A stretch of DNA of 64,000 bases. Origin: Streptomyces griseoruber (GTDB lineage Bacteria; Actinomycetota; Actinomycetes; Streptomycetales; Streptomycetaceae). Both the position numbers and the translations under genes were made by a program. Position 1 is the stretch's first letter, and the number at the start of each line of letters is the position of its first letter. Below the pieces are notes generated by a model that saw nothing but the letters and a program-made list of their open reading frames with translations, did no database searches and had not been told where the DNA came from. This document shows, one piece after another, positions 49,400-56,661 of this stretch. The stretch spans positions 257,882 through 321,881 of the forward strand of contig NZ_KQ948764.1 in NCBI RefSeq assembly GCF_001514205.1. The letters are read 5' to 3'.

Positions 49400-50833
49400 T
49401 CAGGAGCCGGAGATCGCCGTGCGGGGCAGCGCCGTGCACAGCACCGCGCACACCACGAATCCGCCGGTCACCCAGGGCATCGCGGTGCCCAGCGCCTCGG
49501 TGAGCCCCTGGTCGGCGTGGCCGAAGAACACGGTGCCGAGGATCGCCGCGCCGAGGGCGCCGCCGAACTGCTGGGCGGTGGAGAAGATCCCGGAGGCGCC
49601 GCCGGCGAGGTCGGCGGGTACGGCGGACAGGACGACGTTGACCAGGGGCACCACCAGGAATCCGAGGCCGGCGCCGGCGACGGCCAGGCCGGGGGCGAGC
49701 GGCCAGGCGCCGGTGTGGACGGTGGCGGCGCGGTCGACGGCGGCCCACACCCAGCCGAAGCCGCCGGCCATGAGCAGTGCTCCGGCGGCCAGGACGAGCC
49801 GTCCGTGGCGGACCGCGAGGGCGTCGGCGGCCGGGGCGGTGAGGAAGCCGCCGGCGGAGAAGGCGACGGTGAGCAGGCCGGCCTGTAGCGGGGTGTAGCC
49901 CTGGCCGGACTGGAGCCAGACGGCGAAGACGAGGAAGAAGCCCTGCATGGCGACGGAGAAGAGGAGCTGGACCAGGACGCCGACGGAGAACGCGGGGAGC
50001 CGGAAGGCGCGGGCCGGGAGGAGGGGGACGGTGGCGGTGGTGTGCCGCCGGGCCTGGAACACGCCGAGGCCGGTGACGGTGAGCACGCCGGCGGCCAGGC
50101 AGATCCAGCCCCACAGCGGCCAGCCGTTCTCGCGGCCCTGGACGAGGGGCAGCACGATCGCGACCAGACCGGCGGCCAGGACGAGGCTGCCGAGGGCGTC
50201 GGGGCGGCCCGCGGAGCGTTCCCGGGTGGCGGGGACGAGGAGTGCTCCGGCGACGAGGGTGATCAGGGCGACGGGCACGTTCACCAGGAACACCGACCGC
50301 CAGCCCCAGCCGAACAGGTCGGCGTTGGTGAGTACTCCGCCGAGCAGCAGTCCGACGGCGGAGGCGAAGCCCGCGACGGCGCCGTACATCCCGAAGGCGG
50401 CGCCGCGTTCGCGGCCCTGGAAGAGGGTGGGGAAGGACCCGATGACCTGGGGGACGAGGACGGCGGCGAGGACACCCTGGACGGCGCGGGCGGCGATCAG
50501 CTGGCCGGCGGTCTGGGCGGTCCCGCAGGCGAGGCTGGCCAGTCCGAATCCTGCGGTGCCGACGAGGAAGAGGGTGCGGCGGCCGTAGCGGTCGCCGAGG
50601 TGGCCGGAGACGATCAGGGCGGCGGCGAAGCCGAGGAGGTAGGCGGAGACCGTCCACTGGAGCGCGCCGGCGGAGGCGTGCAGGTCCTGGGCGATGGAGG
50701 GGATCGCGACGTTGACGATGGTCGTGTCGAGGAGGTCCATCAGGGCGGCGACCATCATGACGACGGCGGCGGCCCAGCGATGCGGATGGGGTTCCGTCGC
50801 GAGGGTCGGCGGGGCGGTGAGGGGCGCGGTCAT
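49400..50833 (-). CDS. MFS drug exporter, DHA2 (EmrB/QacA) type
   Basis: The 477-residue product is a polytopic exporter of the DHA2 family. Helix 1 with LMDLLDTTIVNVAIPSIAQDL (acidic D-TTIVNVA motif), SAYLLGFAAALIVSGHLGDRYGRR (motif A) and AVQGVLAAVLVPQVIGSF identify it; about 12-14 helices are predicted. It would pump toxic compounds or its own metabolites out using the proton gradient. The gene faces a marR gene across a region with inverted and direct repeats, so MarR probably represses it until a ligand is bound. GGAG precedes the ATG by about six bases. Confidence 0.9.
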   Translation of the reverse strand: MTAPLTAPPTLATEPHPHRWAAAVVMMVAALMDLLDTTIVNVAIPSIAQDLHASAGALQWTVSAYLLGFAAALIVSGHLGDRYGRRTLFLVGTAGFGLASLACGTAQTAGQLIAARAVQGVLAAVLVPQVIGSFPTLFQGRERGAAFGMYGAVAGFASAVGLLLGGVLTNADLFGWGWRSVFLVNVPVALITLVAGALLVPATRERSAGRPDALGSLVLAAGLVAIVLPLVQGRENGWPLWGWICLAAGVLTVTGLGVFQARRHTTATVPLLPARAFRLPAFSVGVLVQLLFSVAMQGFFLVFAVWLQSGQGYTPLQAGLLTVAFSAGGFLTAPAADALAVRHGRLVLAAGALLMAGGFGWVWAAVDRAATVHTGAWPLAPGLAVAGAGLGFLVVPLVNVVLSAVPADLAGGASGIFSTAQQFGGALGAAILGTVFFGHADQGLTEALGTAMPWVTGGFVVCAVLCTALPRTAISGS

Positions 50834-50854
50834 GGGAGTCTCCGGGTCTTGTAC

Positions 50855-50911
50855 GGATTTGTTCCGTGGGATTTGTTGCGTGGGATCTGTTCCGGGCGGA
50901 TTTATTTCGTT
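50855..50911. repeat. Four tandem 14-15 base repeats in the MFS leader
   Basis: Related units begin at 50855 (GGATTTGTTCCGTG), 50869 (GGATTTGTTGCGTG), 50883 (GGATCTGTTCCGGGC) and 50898 (GGATTTATTTCGTT), without gaps. The last one runs into the first MarR-type inverted repeat. They lie just upstream of the MFS start, in its leader or core promoter. Confidence 0.8.
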
Positions 50912-50924
50912 CGACCTAACGAAA
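50905..50924. promoter_or_regulatory. Inverted repeat, probable MarR operator 1
   Basis: TTTCGTT and AACGAAA form a perfect 7-bp inverted repeat with a 6-base spacer, a size typical of MarR dimer sites. It lies on the MFS side of the intergenic region. Confidence 0.65.
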
Positions 50925-50960
50925 GACTTGCACCGGGAGACCTGCGGCCGCAAGTAGTTA

Positions 50961-50972
50961 GTTCGTCCGAAC
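50961..50972. promoter_or_regulatory. Inverted repeat, probable MarR operator 2
   Basis: GTTCG, TC, CGAAC is a 5-bp inverted repeat followed by GAAAT, so the stretch shares TTCG and CGAACGAAA with operator 1. It lies 24 bases before the marR start, suggesting autoregulation. Confidence 0.6.
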
Positions 50973-50995
50973 GAAATATTTGTTAACCTGGACCC

Positions 50996-51457
50996 ATGAC
51001 CGACGAACGGCGGGCCGCCGCCCTGGAACACCTGATGACCGTGGGCCGGCAGCACAGCATGGTCACGGTGATGTTCCACTCGGCGATCGCGGCGAAGCAG
51101 GGGCTGAACGCCACGGAGGAGAAGACCCTCGACGTCCTCCAGCGCAGGGGCCCGCTCACCGCGAAGGACCTGGCCGAGCACACCGGCCTGGCCCCGGCCT
51201 CCGTCACCGGCATGCTCGACCGGCTCCAGGCCAAGGGGTTCGTCCGCCGGGTCAAGCACCCCACGGACAAGCGGCGGGTGCTCGTCGAGCTCGACGAGAC
51301 CAGGCTCGCCGAGCTGGCGGTGTTCTTCGAGGAGTGGGCCCGCGACATCGTCCGGGCGTGCGAGGAGTTCGACGCGCAGGAGCTGGAGACGGTGAACCGG
51401 TTCCTGGAGGTCATGACGGAGGCCCAGAGCCGGGCGACGGCCCGGCTCACCGGCTGA
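50996..51457 (+). CDS. MarR family transcriptional regulator
   Basis: This 153-residue dimeric winged-helix repressor has the MarR layout: a dimerisation helix, then LNATEEKTLDVLQRRGPLTAKDLAEHTGLAPASVTGMLDRLQAKGFVRRVKHPTDKRRVLVEL, with recognition helix PASVTGMLDRL and wing DKRRV. It should bind the inverted repeats in front of it and release them when a phenolic or drug-like ligand binds. It is divergent from the DHA2 exporter. There is no convincing ribosome binding site before ATG 50996, so a leaderless mRNA is possible. Confidence 0.9.
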   Translation: MTDERRAAALEHLMTVGRQHSMVTVMFHSAIAAKQGLNATEEKTLDVLQRRGPLTAKDLAEHTGLAPASVTGMLDRLQAKGFVRRVKHPTDKRRVLVELDETRLAELAVFFEEWARDIVRACEEFDAQELETVNRFLEVMTEAQSRATARLTG

Positions 51458-51464
51458 GTCCGCC

Positions 51465-52370
51465 CTACGCCCCGTACACGGCGCCGGGCGGCTCGGCCGC
51501 CGCCAGCAGCTTCTGTACGGCCTCCCCCGCCTCCGCCGGGCTCCGGCGCGCGCCCTTGTCGGCGGTGGGGCCCGGCCGCCAGCCCTCCATCACCGTGATC
51601 CGGCCGGCCTCCGCCTCGAAGACGCGGCCGGTGACGCCCGCGCTCGCGGCGGAGCCCAGCCAGACCACGAGCGGCGAGACGTTCTCCGGGGCCATGGCGT
51701 CGAAGCCGGACTCCGGGGCCGCCATGGTCTGCGCGAAGGTCCGTTCCGTCATCCGGGTGCGGGCGGCCGGCGCGATCGCGTTGACCTGGACGCCGTAGCG
51801 GGCGAGTTCGGCGGCGGCGACCAGGGTCAGTCCGACGATCCCGGCCTTCGCCGCGCTGTAGTTGCCCTGCCCGACCGAGCCCAGCAGCCCCGCCCCGCTG
51901 GCGGTGTTGACGATCCGGGCGACGGGTGCGCGCCCCGCCTTGGCCTCGGCGCGCCAGTGCGCGGCGGCGTGCCTCAGCGGCAGGAAGTGCCCCTTGAGGT
52001 GGACGCGCAGGACGGCGTCGAAGTCGTCCTCGTCCAGGTTGACCAGCATCCGGTCGCGCAGGAAGCCCGCGTTGTTGACGAGGGTGTCGAGCCGGCCGTA
52101 CGCCTCCAGGGCGGTGGCGATCAGGGAGGCGGCGCCCTCGGGGGTGGCGATGTCGCCGCCGTGGGCGACCGCCTCGCCACCCGCCGCGCGGATCTCCGCC
52201 ACCACCTGACCGGCCGGGCTGCCGGGCCCCGGCGCGCCGTCCAGGCCGACGCCCAGGTCGTTGACGACGACCCGGGCGCCCTCGGCCGCGAACGCGCGCG
52301 CGTGCGCCCGCCCGAGGCCGCGTCCCGCGCCGGTGACGACGACCACCCGGCCGTCGCAGAGTGCTGTCAT
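51465..52370 (-). CDS. SDR family dehydrogenase (Rv3548c-like, steroid ring C/D cluster)
   Basis: This 301-residue short-chain dehydrogenase has the cofactor motif VVTGAGRGLGRAHA (TGxxxGxG), NNAG (LVNNAGFLRDRML) and the catalytic Ser-Tyr-Lys in NTASGAGLLGSVGQGNYSAAKAG. The VVVNDLGVGLDG segment is typical of the group that includes multifunctional beta-oxidation type SDRs acting on CoA esters. Position next to a second SDR and divergent from echA20 matches Rv3548c of M. tuberculosis. Its start lies one base after the stop of the upstream SDR gene, so the pair is tightly coupled. Exact substrate is inferred only from the cluster. Confidence 0.85.
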   Translation of the reverse strand: MTALCDGRVVVVTGAGRGLGRAHARAFAAEGARVVVNDLGVGLDGAPGPGSPAGQVVAEIRAAGGEAVAHGGDIATPEGAASLIATALEAYGRLDTLVNNAGFLRDRMLVNLDEDDFDAVLRVHLKGHFLPLRHAAAHWRAEAKAGRAPVARIVNTASGAGLLGSVGQGNYSAAKAGIVGLTLVAAAELARYGVQVNAIAPAARTRMTERTFAQTMAAPESGFDAMAPENVSPLVVWLGSAASAGVTGRVFEAEAGRITVMEGWRPGPTADKGARRSPAEAGEAVQKLLAAAEPPGAVYGA

Positions 52371-52371
52371 C

Positions 52372-53121
52372 TCAGGCCTCCTCGCTGTCCTTGTTGGCTG
52401 TCGCGGCGTCGAGGAACACGGGCCGCTCCCCTCCCCCGTGCACGAGCAGACTCGCCCCGCTGATGTACGCGGCCGCGTCGGAGGCGAGGAAGACGGCCGC
52501 CGCGCCCACGTCGGCGGGCTGGGCGAGCCGGCCCAGCGGAACCGTGCGGGAGACGGCCTCGACGCCCTCGGCGCCGCCGTAGTGGAGGTGCGCCAGCTCG
52601 GTGTGGACCATGCCGACGACCAGGGTGTTGACCCGCACCCGAGGGGCCCACTCGACGGCCATCGAGCGGGCGAGGTGCTCCAGACCGGCCTTGGCGGCGC
52701 CGTAGGCCGCCGAGCCCGGCGAGGGGCGGCTGCCGCTGACGCTGCCGATCATCACCACCGCGCCGCCGGCCCGCCTCAGGTGCTCGTGGGCGGCGAGGGA
52801 GACGGTCAGCGGGGCGAGCAGGTTGAGCTCGACCACGCGCGCGTGGCGCTCGGCCGGAGCGTCGGCGAGCCGGCGGTACGGCGCGCCGCCCGCGTTGTTG
52901 ACCAGCACGTCGCACCGGGGCAGCCGGGCGAAGAACTCCCGTACGGCGTCCGCGTCCCGTACGTCCAGGGCCGCGAACTCGGTCCTGGGCAGCGGGACTT
53001 CCGGGGGGTGGCGGGCGACGACCACCACCTCGGCACCCGCGCGCGCGAAGGAGCGCGCGATGCCGGCACCCACGCCCCGGGTGCCGCCCGTGACGACGGC
53101 GACCTTCCCGTCCAGCTCCAT
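52372..53121 (-). CDS. SDR family oxidoreductase (Rv3549c-like)
   Basis: This 249-residue classical SDR has VTGGTRGVGAGIA (cofactor), LVNNAGGAPYR and the catalytic set MIGSVSGSRPSPGSAAYGAAKAG (Ser, Tyr, Lys). It is NAD(P)-dependent; VVARHPPE after strand 2 leaves the cofactor preference open. It is the first gene of a two-SDR operon divergent from echA20, with a KstR2-like palindrome between them, as in the mycobacterial KstR2 regulon. It is expected to act on a CoA-bound ring C/D intermediate. Confidence 0.85.
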   Translation of the reverse strand: MELDGKVAVVTGGTRGVGAGIARSFARAGAEVVVVARHPPEVPLPRTEFAALDVRDADAVREFFARLPRCDVLVNNAGGAPYRRLADAPAERHARVVELNLLAPLTVSLAAHEHLRRAGGAVVMIGSVSGSRPSPGSAAYGAAKAGLEHLARSMAVEWAPRVRVNTLVVGMVHTELAHLHYGGAEGVEAVSRTVPLGRLAQPADVGAAAVFLASDAAAYISGASLLVHGGGERPVFLDAATANKDSEEA

Positions 53122-53140
53122 TCACTGCTACCTTCCACCT

Positions 53141-53154
53141 AACAAACGTTTGGT
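53141..53154. promoter_or_regulatory. KstR2-like operator between SDR and echA20
   Basis: AACAAACGTTTGGT fits the reported KstR2 consensus AnCAAGnnCTTGnT at all but two positions, and those two changes (A and T) keep the symmetry. It sits in a larger inverted repeat, CTACCTTCCACC (53128-53139) with GGTGGAAAGGTAG (53152-53164). Both divergent promoters could be covered. Confidence 0.7.
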
Positions 53155-53175
53155 GGAAAGGTAGCTGATGCTTCC

Positions 53176-53919
53176 ATGGGTGTCTCCACCTCGTCCCCCG
53201 AAAAGGGGATTTCACTGGTCTCCGTCGACGTCCCGCCGGTCAACGCGCTGCCGGTGAGCGGCTGGTTCGCGCTGGCCGACGCGGTGCGCGCGGCCGGCCG
53301 CGACCCCGGGACCCGGTGTGTGGTGCTGGCCGCCGAGGGGCGGGGGTTCAACGCGGGCGTGGACATCAAGGAGCTCCAGACACAGGGGCCCGGCGCGCTC
53401 GTCGGCGTCAACCGCGGCTGTTTCGAGGCGTTCGCGGCGGTGTACGAGTGCGAGGTCCCGGTGGTCGCGGCGGTGCACGGCTTCTGTCTGGGCGGCGGCG
53501 TCGGACTCGCCGGCAACGCGGACCTGATCGTGGCGAGCGAGGACGCGGTGTTCGGGCTGCCCGAGCTGGACCGGGGCGCGCTCGGCGCGGCGACCCATCT
53601 GGCCCGGCTGGTCCCCCAGCACCTGATGCGCGCCCTGTACTTCACCTCGCGCACGGTCACCGCGGCCGAGCTGCACACGCACGGCTCGGTGTGGCGGGTG
53701 GTCCGGCGCGAGGAGCTGCGCGCGGCCGCGCTGGAGGTGGCGCGGGAGATCGCCGCCAAGGACGGGGAACTGCTGCGGCTGGCGAAGGCGGCCCTCAACG
53801 GCATCGACCCGGTCGACGTGCGCCGCAGCTACCGCTTCGAGCAGGGGTTCACCTTCGAGGCGAGCGTCTCGGGGGTGGCCGACCGGGTCCGCGAAACGTT
53901 CGGGAAGGAGCGCGGGTAG
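53176..53919 (+). CDS. echA20: Enoyl-CoA hydratase family protein EchA20
   Basis: This 247-residue crotonase-fold protein has GRGFNAGVDIKELQ (oxyanion and CoA loop), VVAAVHGFCLGGGVGLAGNADLIVASEDAVFGLPELDRGALGAATHLARLVP. In mycobacteria EchA20 hydrolyses ring D of HIEC-CoA during breakdown of the last two steroid rings; that assignment here rests on the exact neighbourhood (SDRs upstream, ipdA directly downstream without a gap). The usual pair of hydratase Glu residues is not evident, in keeping with a C-C hydrolase. It is the first gene of the echA20-ipdABC operon. Confidence 0.85.
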   Translation: MGVSTSSPEKGISLVSVDVPPVNALPVSGWFALADAVRAAGRDPGTRCVVLAAEGRGFNAGVDIKELQTQGPGALVGVNRGCFEAFAAVYECEVPVVAAVHGFCLGGGVGLAGNADLIVASEDAVFGLPELDRGALGAATHLARLVPQHLMRALYFTSRTVTAAELHTHGSVWRVVRREELRAAALEVAREIAAKDGELLRLAKAALNGIDPVDVRRSYRFEQGFTFEASVSGVADRVRETFGKERG

Positions 53920-54756
53920 GTGACCGACAAGACGATGACCGCCGAGGAGGCGGTCTCCCGGCTGGAGAGCGGCATGACCCTCGGCATCGGCGGCTGGGGC
54001 TCACGCCGCAAGCCGATGGCCCTGGTCCGGGCCCTGCTGCGGTCCGGGGTCACCGACCTGACCGTGGTGTCGTACGGCGGCCCGGACGTGGGCATGCTGG
54101 CGGCGGCCGGCCGGATCCGCACCCTGGTCGCCGCCTTCGTCACCCTCGACTCGATCCCCCTCGAACCGCACTACCGCGCGGCCCGTGAGCGGGGTGCGTT
54201 CGAGCTGGTGGAGGTGGACGAGGCGATGTTCATGTGGGGACTGCGGGCCGCCGCCAACCGGCTGCCGTTCCTGCCGGTGCGGGCGGGGCTCGGCTCGGAC
54301 GTGATGCGGGTCAACCCCGCCCTGCGGACGGTGACCTCGCCGTACGACGACGGGGAGACGTTCGTCGCGATGCCCGCCCTGCGGCTGGACGCGGCCCTGG
54401 TGCACGTCAACCGGGCCGACCGGCTGGGCAACGGGCAGTATCTGGGCCCGGACCCGTACTTCGACGACCTCTTCTGCGCGGCGGCGGACACCGCGTACCT
54501 CTCCTGCGAACGGATCGTCGACACGGCCGAGCTGACGAAGGCGGCGGCGCCGCAGACCCTGCTGGTCAAGCGGCATGCAGTGACGGGGGTGGTGGAGGCG
54601 CCGGGCGGCGCGCACTTCACGTCCTGCGCGCCCGACTACGGCCGGGACGAGGTGTTCCAGAAGCGGTACGCGACCACGCCGTGGGAGGAGTTCGCGGCAC
54701 GGTACCTGGCCGGGGACGAGGCGGCGTACCAGGCGGCCGCCAGGGGGGACGCATGA
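53920..54756 (+). CDS. ipdA: COCHEA-CoA hydrolase alpha subunit IpdA
   Basis: This 278-residue protein belongs to the CoA-transferase family I alpha type: MTLGIGGWGSRRKPMALVRALLRSGVTDLTVVSYGGPDVGML at the start and GETFVAMPALRLDAALVHVNRADRLGNGQYLGPDPYFDDLFC in the middle. In M. tuberculosis and Rhodococcus IpdA and IpdB form a heteromer that opens the last steroid ring (ring C) by a retro-Claisen-like hydrolysis of COCHEA-CoA. The GTG start touches the echA20 stop, and its stop overlaps the ipdB start (ATGA), so stoichiometric synthesis is likely. Confidence 0.9.
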   Translation: MTDKTMTAEEAVSRLESGMTLGIGGWGSRRKPMALVRALLRSGVTDLTVVSYGGPDVGMLAAAGRIRTLVAAFVTLDSIPLEPHYRAARERGAFELVEVDEAMFMWGLRAAANRLPFLPVRAGLGSDVMRVNPALRTVTSPYDDGETFVAMPALRLDAALVHVNRADRLGNGQYLGPDPYFDDLFCAAADTAYLSCERIVDTAELTKAAAPQTLLVKRHAVTGVVEAPGGAHFTSCAPDYGRDEVFQKRYATTPWEEFAARYLAGDEAAYQAAARGDA

Positions 54757-55466
54757 CCACGCGTGCCGAGTACTGCGTGATCGCCTGCGCCGAGGCCTGG
54801 CGGGACGGCGGCGAGATCCTGGCCAGCCCGATGGGCCTGATCCCCTCCGTGGGGGCCCGGCTGGCCCGGCTCACCTTCGCGCCGGACCTGCTGCTCACCG
54901 ACGGCGAGGCGACGCTCGTCCGCCCGGACGGCACCGCCGAGGGCTGGCTGCCGTACCGGCAGCATCTGGAGCTGGTCACCGGCGGGCGGCGGCTCGTGAT
55001 GATGGGCGCGAGCCAGATCGACCGGTACGGCAACCAGAACATCTCCTGCATCGGTGACTGGGCGCGGCCGCGGCGCCAGCTCCTCGGGGTGCGCGGAGCG
55101 CCGGTCAACACCCTCAACAACCCGACCAGCTACTGGATCCCGAAGCACTCCCGGCGGGTGTTCGTCGAGCGGGTCGACATGGTGTGCGGGGTCGGATACG
55201 ACCGTGCGGCCGGCGCCCGTCACCACCGCGTCCCGCGGGTCGTCTCCGACCTCGGCGTCTTCGACTTCGCCACGCCCGACCGCGCGATGCGGCTGGCCTC
55301 GGTGCACCCGGGGGTGACGGTGGAGCAGGTGCAAGAGGCGACGGGGTTCGCGCTCGTGGTCGCGGACGAGGTGCCGTGCACCCGCGAGCCGACCGCCGCC
55401 GAGCTGCGGCTGATCCGTGAGGTGCTCGATCCGGGGAACACCCGCGCGCGGGAGGTCCCCCTGTGA
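54753..55466 (+). CDS. ipdB: COCHEA-CoA hydrolase beta subunit IpdB
   Basis: This 237-residue protein is the CoA-transferase beta-type partner of IpdA: EYCVIACAEAWRDGGEILASPMGLIPSVGARLARLTFAPDLLLTDGEA, LVMMGASQIDRYGNQNIS and FVERVDMVCGVGY. At the place where true CoA-transferases have the catalytic Glu (SENG or ENG type motif) it reads ASPMGLIPSVG, so it is not expected to transfer CoA, in agreement with the ring-opening role known for IpdAB. It overlaps ipdA by four bases and ipdC by four bases. Confidence 0.9.
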   Translation: MTTRAEYCVIACAEAWRDGGEILASPMGLIPSVGARLARLTFAPDLLLTDGEATLVRPDGTAEGWLPYRQHLELVTGGRRLVMMGASQIDRYGNQNISCIGDWARPRRQLLGVRGAPVNTLNNPTSYWIPKHSRRVFVERVDMVCGVGYDRAAGARHHRVPRVVSDLGVFDFATPDRAMRLASVHPGVTVEQVQEATGFALVVADEVPCTREPTAAELRLIREVLDPGNTRAREVPL

Positions 55467-56515
55467 TGGAGACGGCGCTGACGCGGCTGGTCGGGGTGCG
55501 GCATCCGATCGTGCAGACCGGGATGGGCTGGGTGGCGGGCCCCCGGCTGGTGTCGGCGGTGGCGGAGGCGGGCGCGCTGGGCGTGCTCGGCTCGGCGACG
55601 ATGACCCTGGACGGGCTGCGGGAGGCGGTCCGGGAGGTCAAGTCCCGTACGGACGCGCCGTTCGGGGTGAATCTGCGGGCGGACGCGGGGGACGCCGGGG
55701 ACCGGGTGCGGATCGTCGTCGACGAGGGGGTGCGGGTGGCGTCCTTCGCGCTGGCGCCCTCCCGGGAGCTGATCGCCGAGCTGAAGGAGGCCGGGGTCGT
55801 CGTGATCCCCTCCGTGGGGGCGCGCCGGCACGCCGAGAAGGTCGCGGCGTGGGGGGCGGACGCGGTGGTGGTGCAGGGCGGGGAGGGCGGCGGGCACACC
55901 GGTGAGGTGGCGACGACCGTGCTGCTGCCGCAGGTGGTGGACGCGGTGGACATCCCGGTGGTGGCGGCGGGCGGCTTCTTCGACGGACGGGGTCTGGTCG
56001 CGGCGCTGGCCTACGGGGCGGCGGGCGTGGCGATGGGCACGCGCTTCCTGCTGACGTCGGACTCGACGGTGCCCGCCCCGGTGAAGGCCCGCTATCTGGC
56101 GGCGACGGTCCGGGACGTCACCGTGACGCGGGCGGTGGACGGGCTGCCGCACCGCATGCTGCGGACGGACCTGGTGGCGGCGCTGGAGGGCGCCGGCCGG
56201 GCGCGGGCGCTGCTGCACGCGGTCCGCCGGGCAGCCGGCTTCCGCAAGCTGTCCGGGCTGACCTGGCGGCAGCTGGTCCGCGACGGGCTCGCCATGAGGC
56301 ACGGCAAGGAGCTGTCCTGGAGCCAGGTCCTGCTGGCCGCCAACACGCCGATGCTGCTGAAGTCGGCGATGGTGGACGGCCGTACGGATCTGGGGGTGAT
56401 GGCTTCCGGGCAGGTCGCCGGGGTGATCGACGACCTGCCGTCGTGCGCGGAGCTGGTGGAGCGGCTCGTGAAGGAGGCGGACGAGGTCCGGGAGAGGCTC
56501 ACAGCCTCTCGGTGA
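55463..56515 (+). CDS. ipdC: Flavin-dependent reductase IpdC (NPD/2-nitropropane dioxygenase family)
   Basis: The 350-residue product has the TIM-barrel FMN fold of nitronate monooxygenase-like enzymes: HPIVQTGMGWVAGPRLVSAVAEAGALGVLGSATMTLDGL, VVQGGEGGGHTGE (FMN and catalytic His), VPVVAAGGFFDGRGLVAALAYGAAGVAMGTRFLLT. In mycobacteria IpdC acts on 5-hydroxy-HIC-CoA type intermediates before ring opening. The start is GTG 55463, overlapping the ipdB stop, or ATG 55466. The last five codons coincide with the antisense of a duplicated fadA6 tail, so the normal C-terminus may have been altered. Confidence 0.85.
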   Translation: MMETALTRLVGVRHPIVQTGMGWVAGPRLVSAVAEAGALGVLGSATMTLDGLREAVREVKSRTDAPFGVNLRADAGDAGDRVRIVVDEGVRVASFALAPSRELIAELKEAGVVVIPSVGARRHAEKVAAWGADAVVVQGGEGGGHTGEVATTVLLPQVVDAVDIPVVAAGGFFDGRGLVAALAYGAAGVAMGTRFLLTSDSTVPAPVKARYLAATVRDVTVTRAVDGLPHRMLRTDLVAALEGAGRARALLHAVRRAAGFRKLSGLTWRQLVRDGLAMRHGKELSWSQVLLAANTPMLLKSAMVDGRTDLGVMASGQVAGVIDDLPSCAELVERLVKEADEVRERLTASR

Positions 56516-56552
56516 CCGTCACACTCGCCTGCCCCCCGCCCTCGCACACCGG
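56499..56552 (-). pseudogene. Duplicated 3' end of a thiolase gene (fadA6 tail)
   Basis: On the minus strand this stretch ends in codons for VCEGGGQASVTVTERL and a stop, against MCEGGGQANVTIIERL at the end of fadA6. The two 54-base segments, 56499-56552 and 56661-56714, agree at about 49 positions and lie exactly 162 bases apart. The rest of a thiolase is missing here, so it is a partial duplication or the relic of a second thiolase. It overlaps the 3' end of ipdC. Confidence 0.75.
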
Positions 56553-56661
56553 CACCACCCCCGACGGCCCCCTCGCACCACTCGGCCCCAGGGGGCCGCA
56601 CAGGCTTCGGGAGCCTGCGCCGGACTCCGTCCGCCGGGTGGGACGGTCCTCGCCGCCGGCG

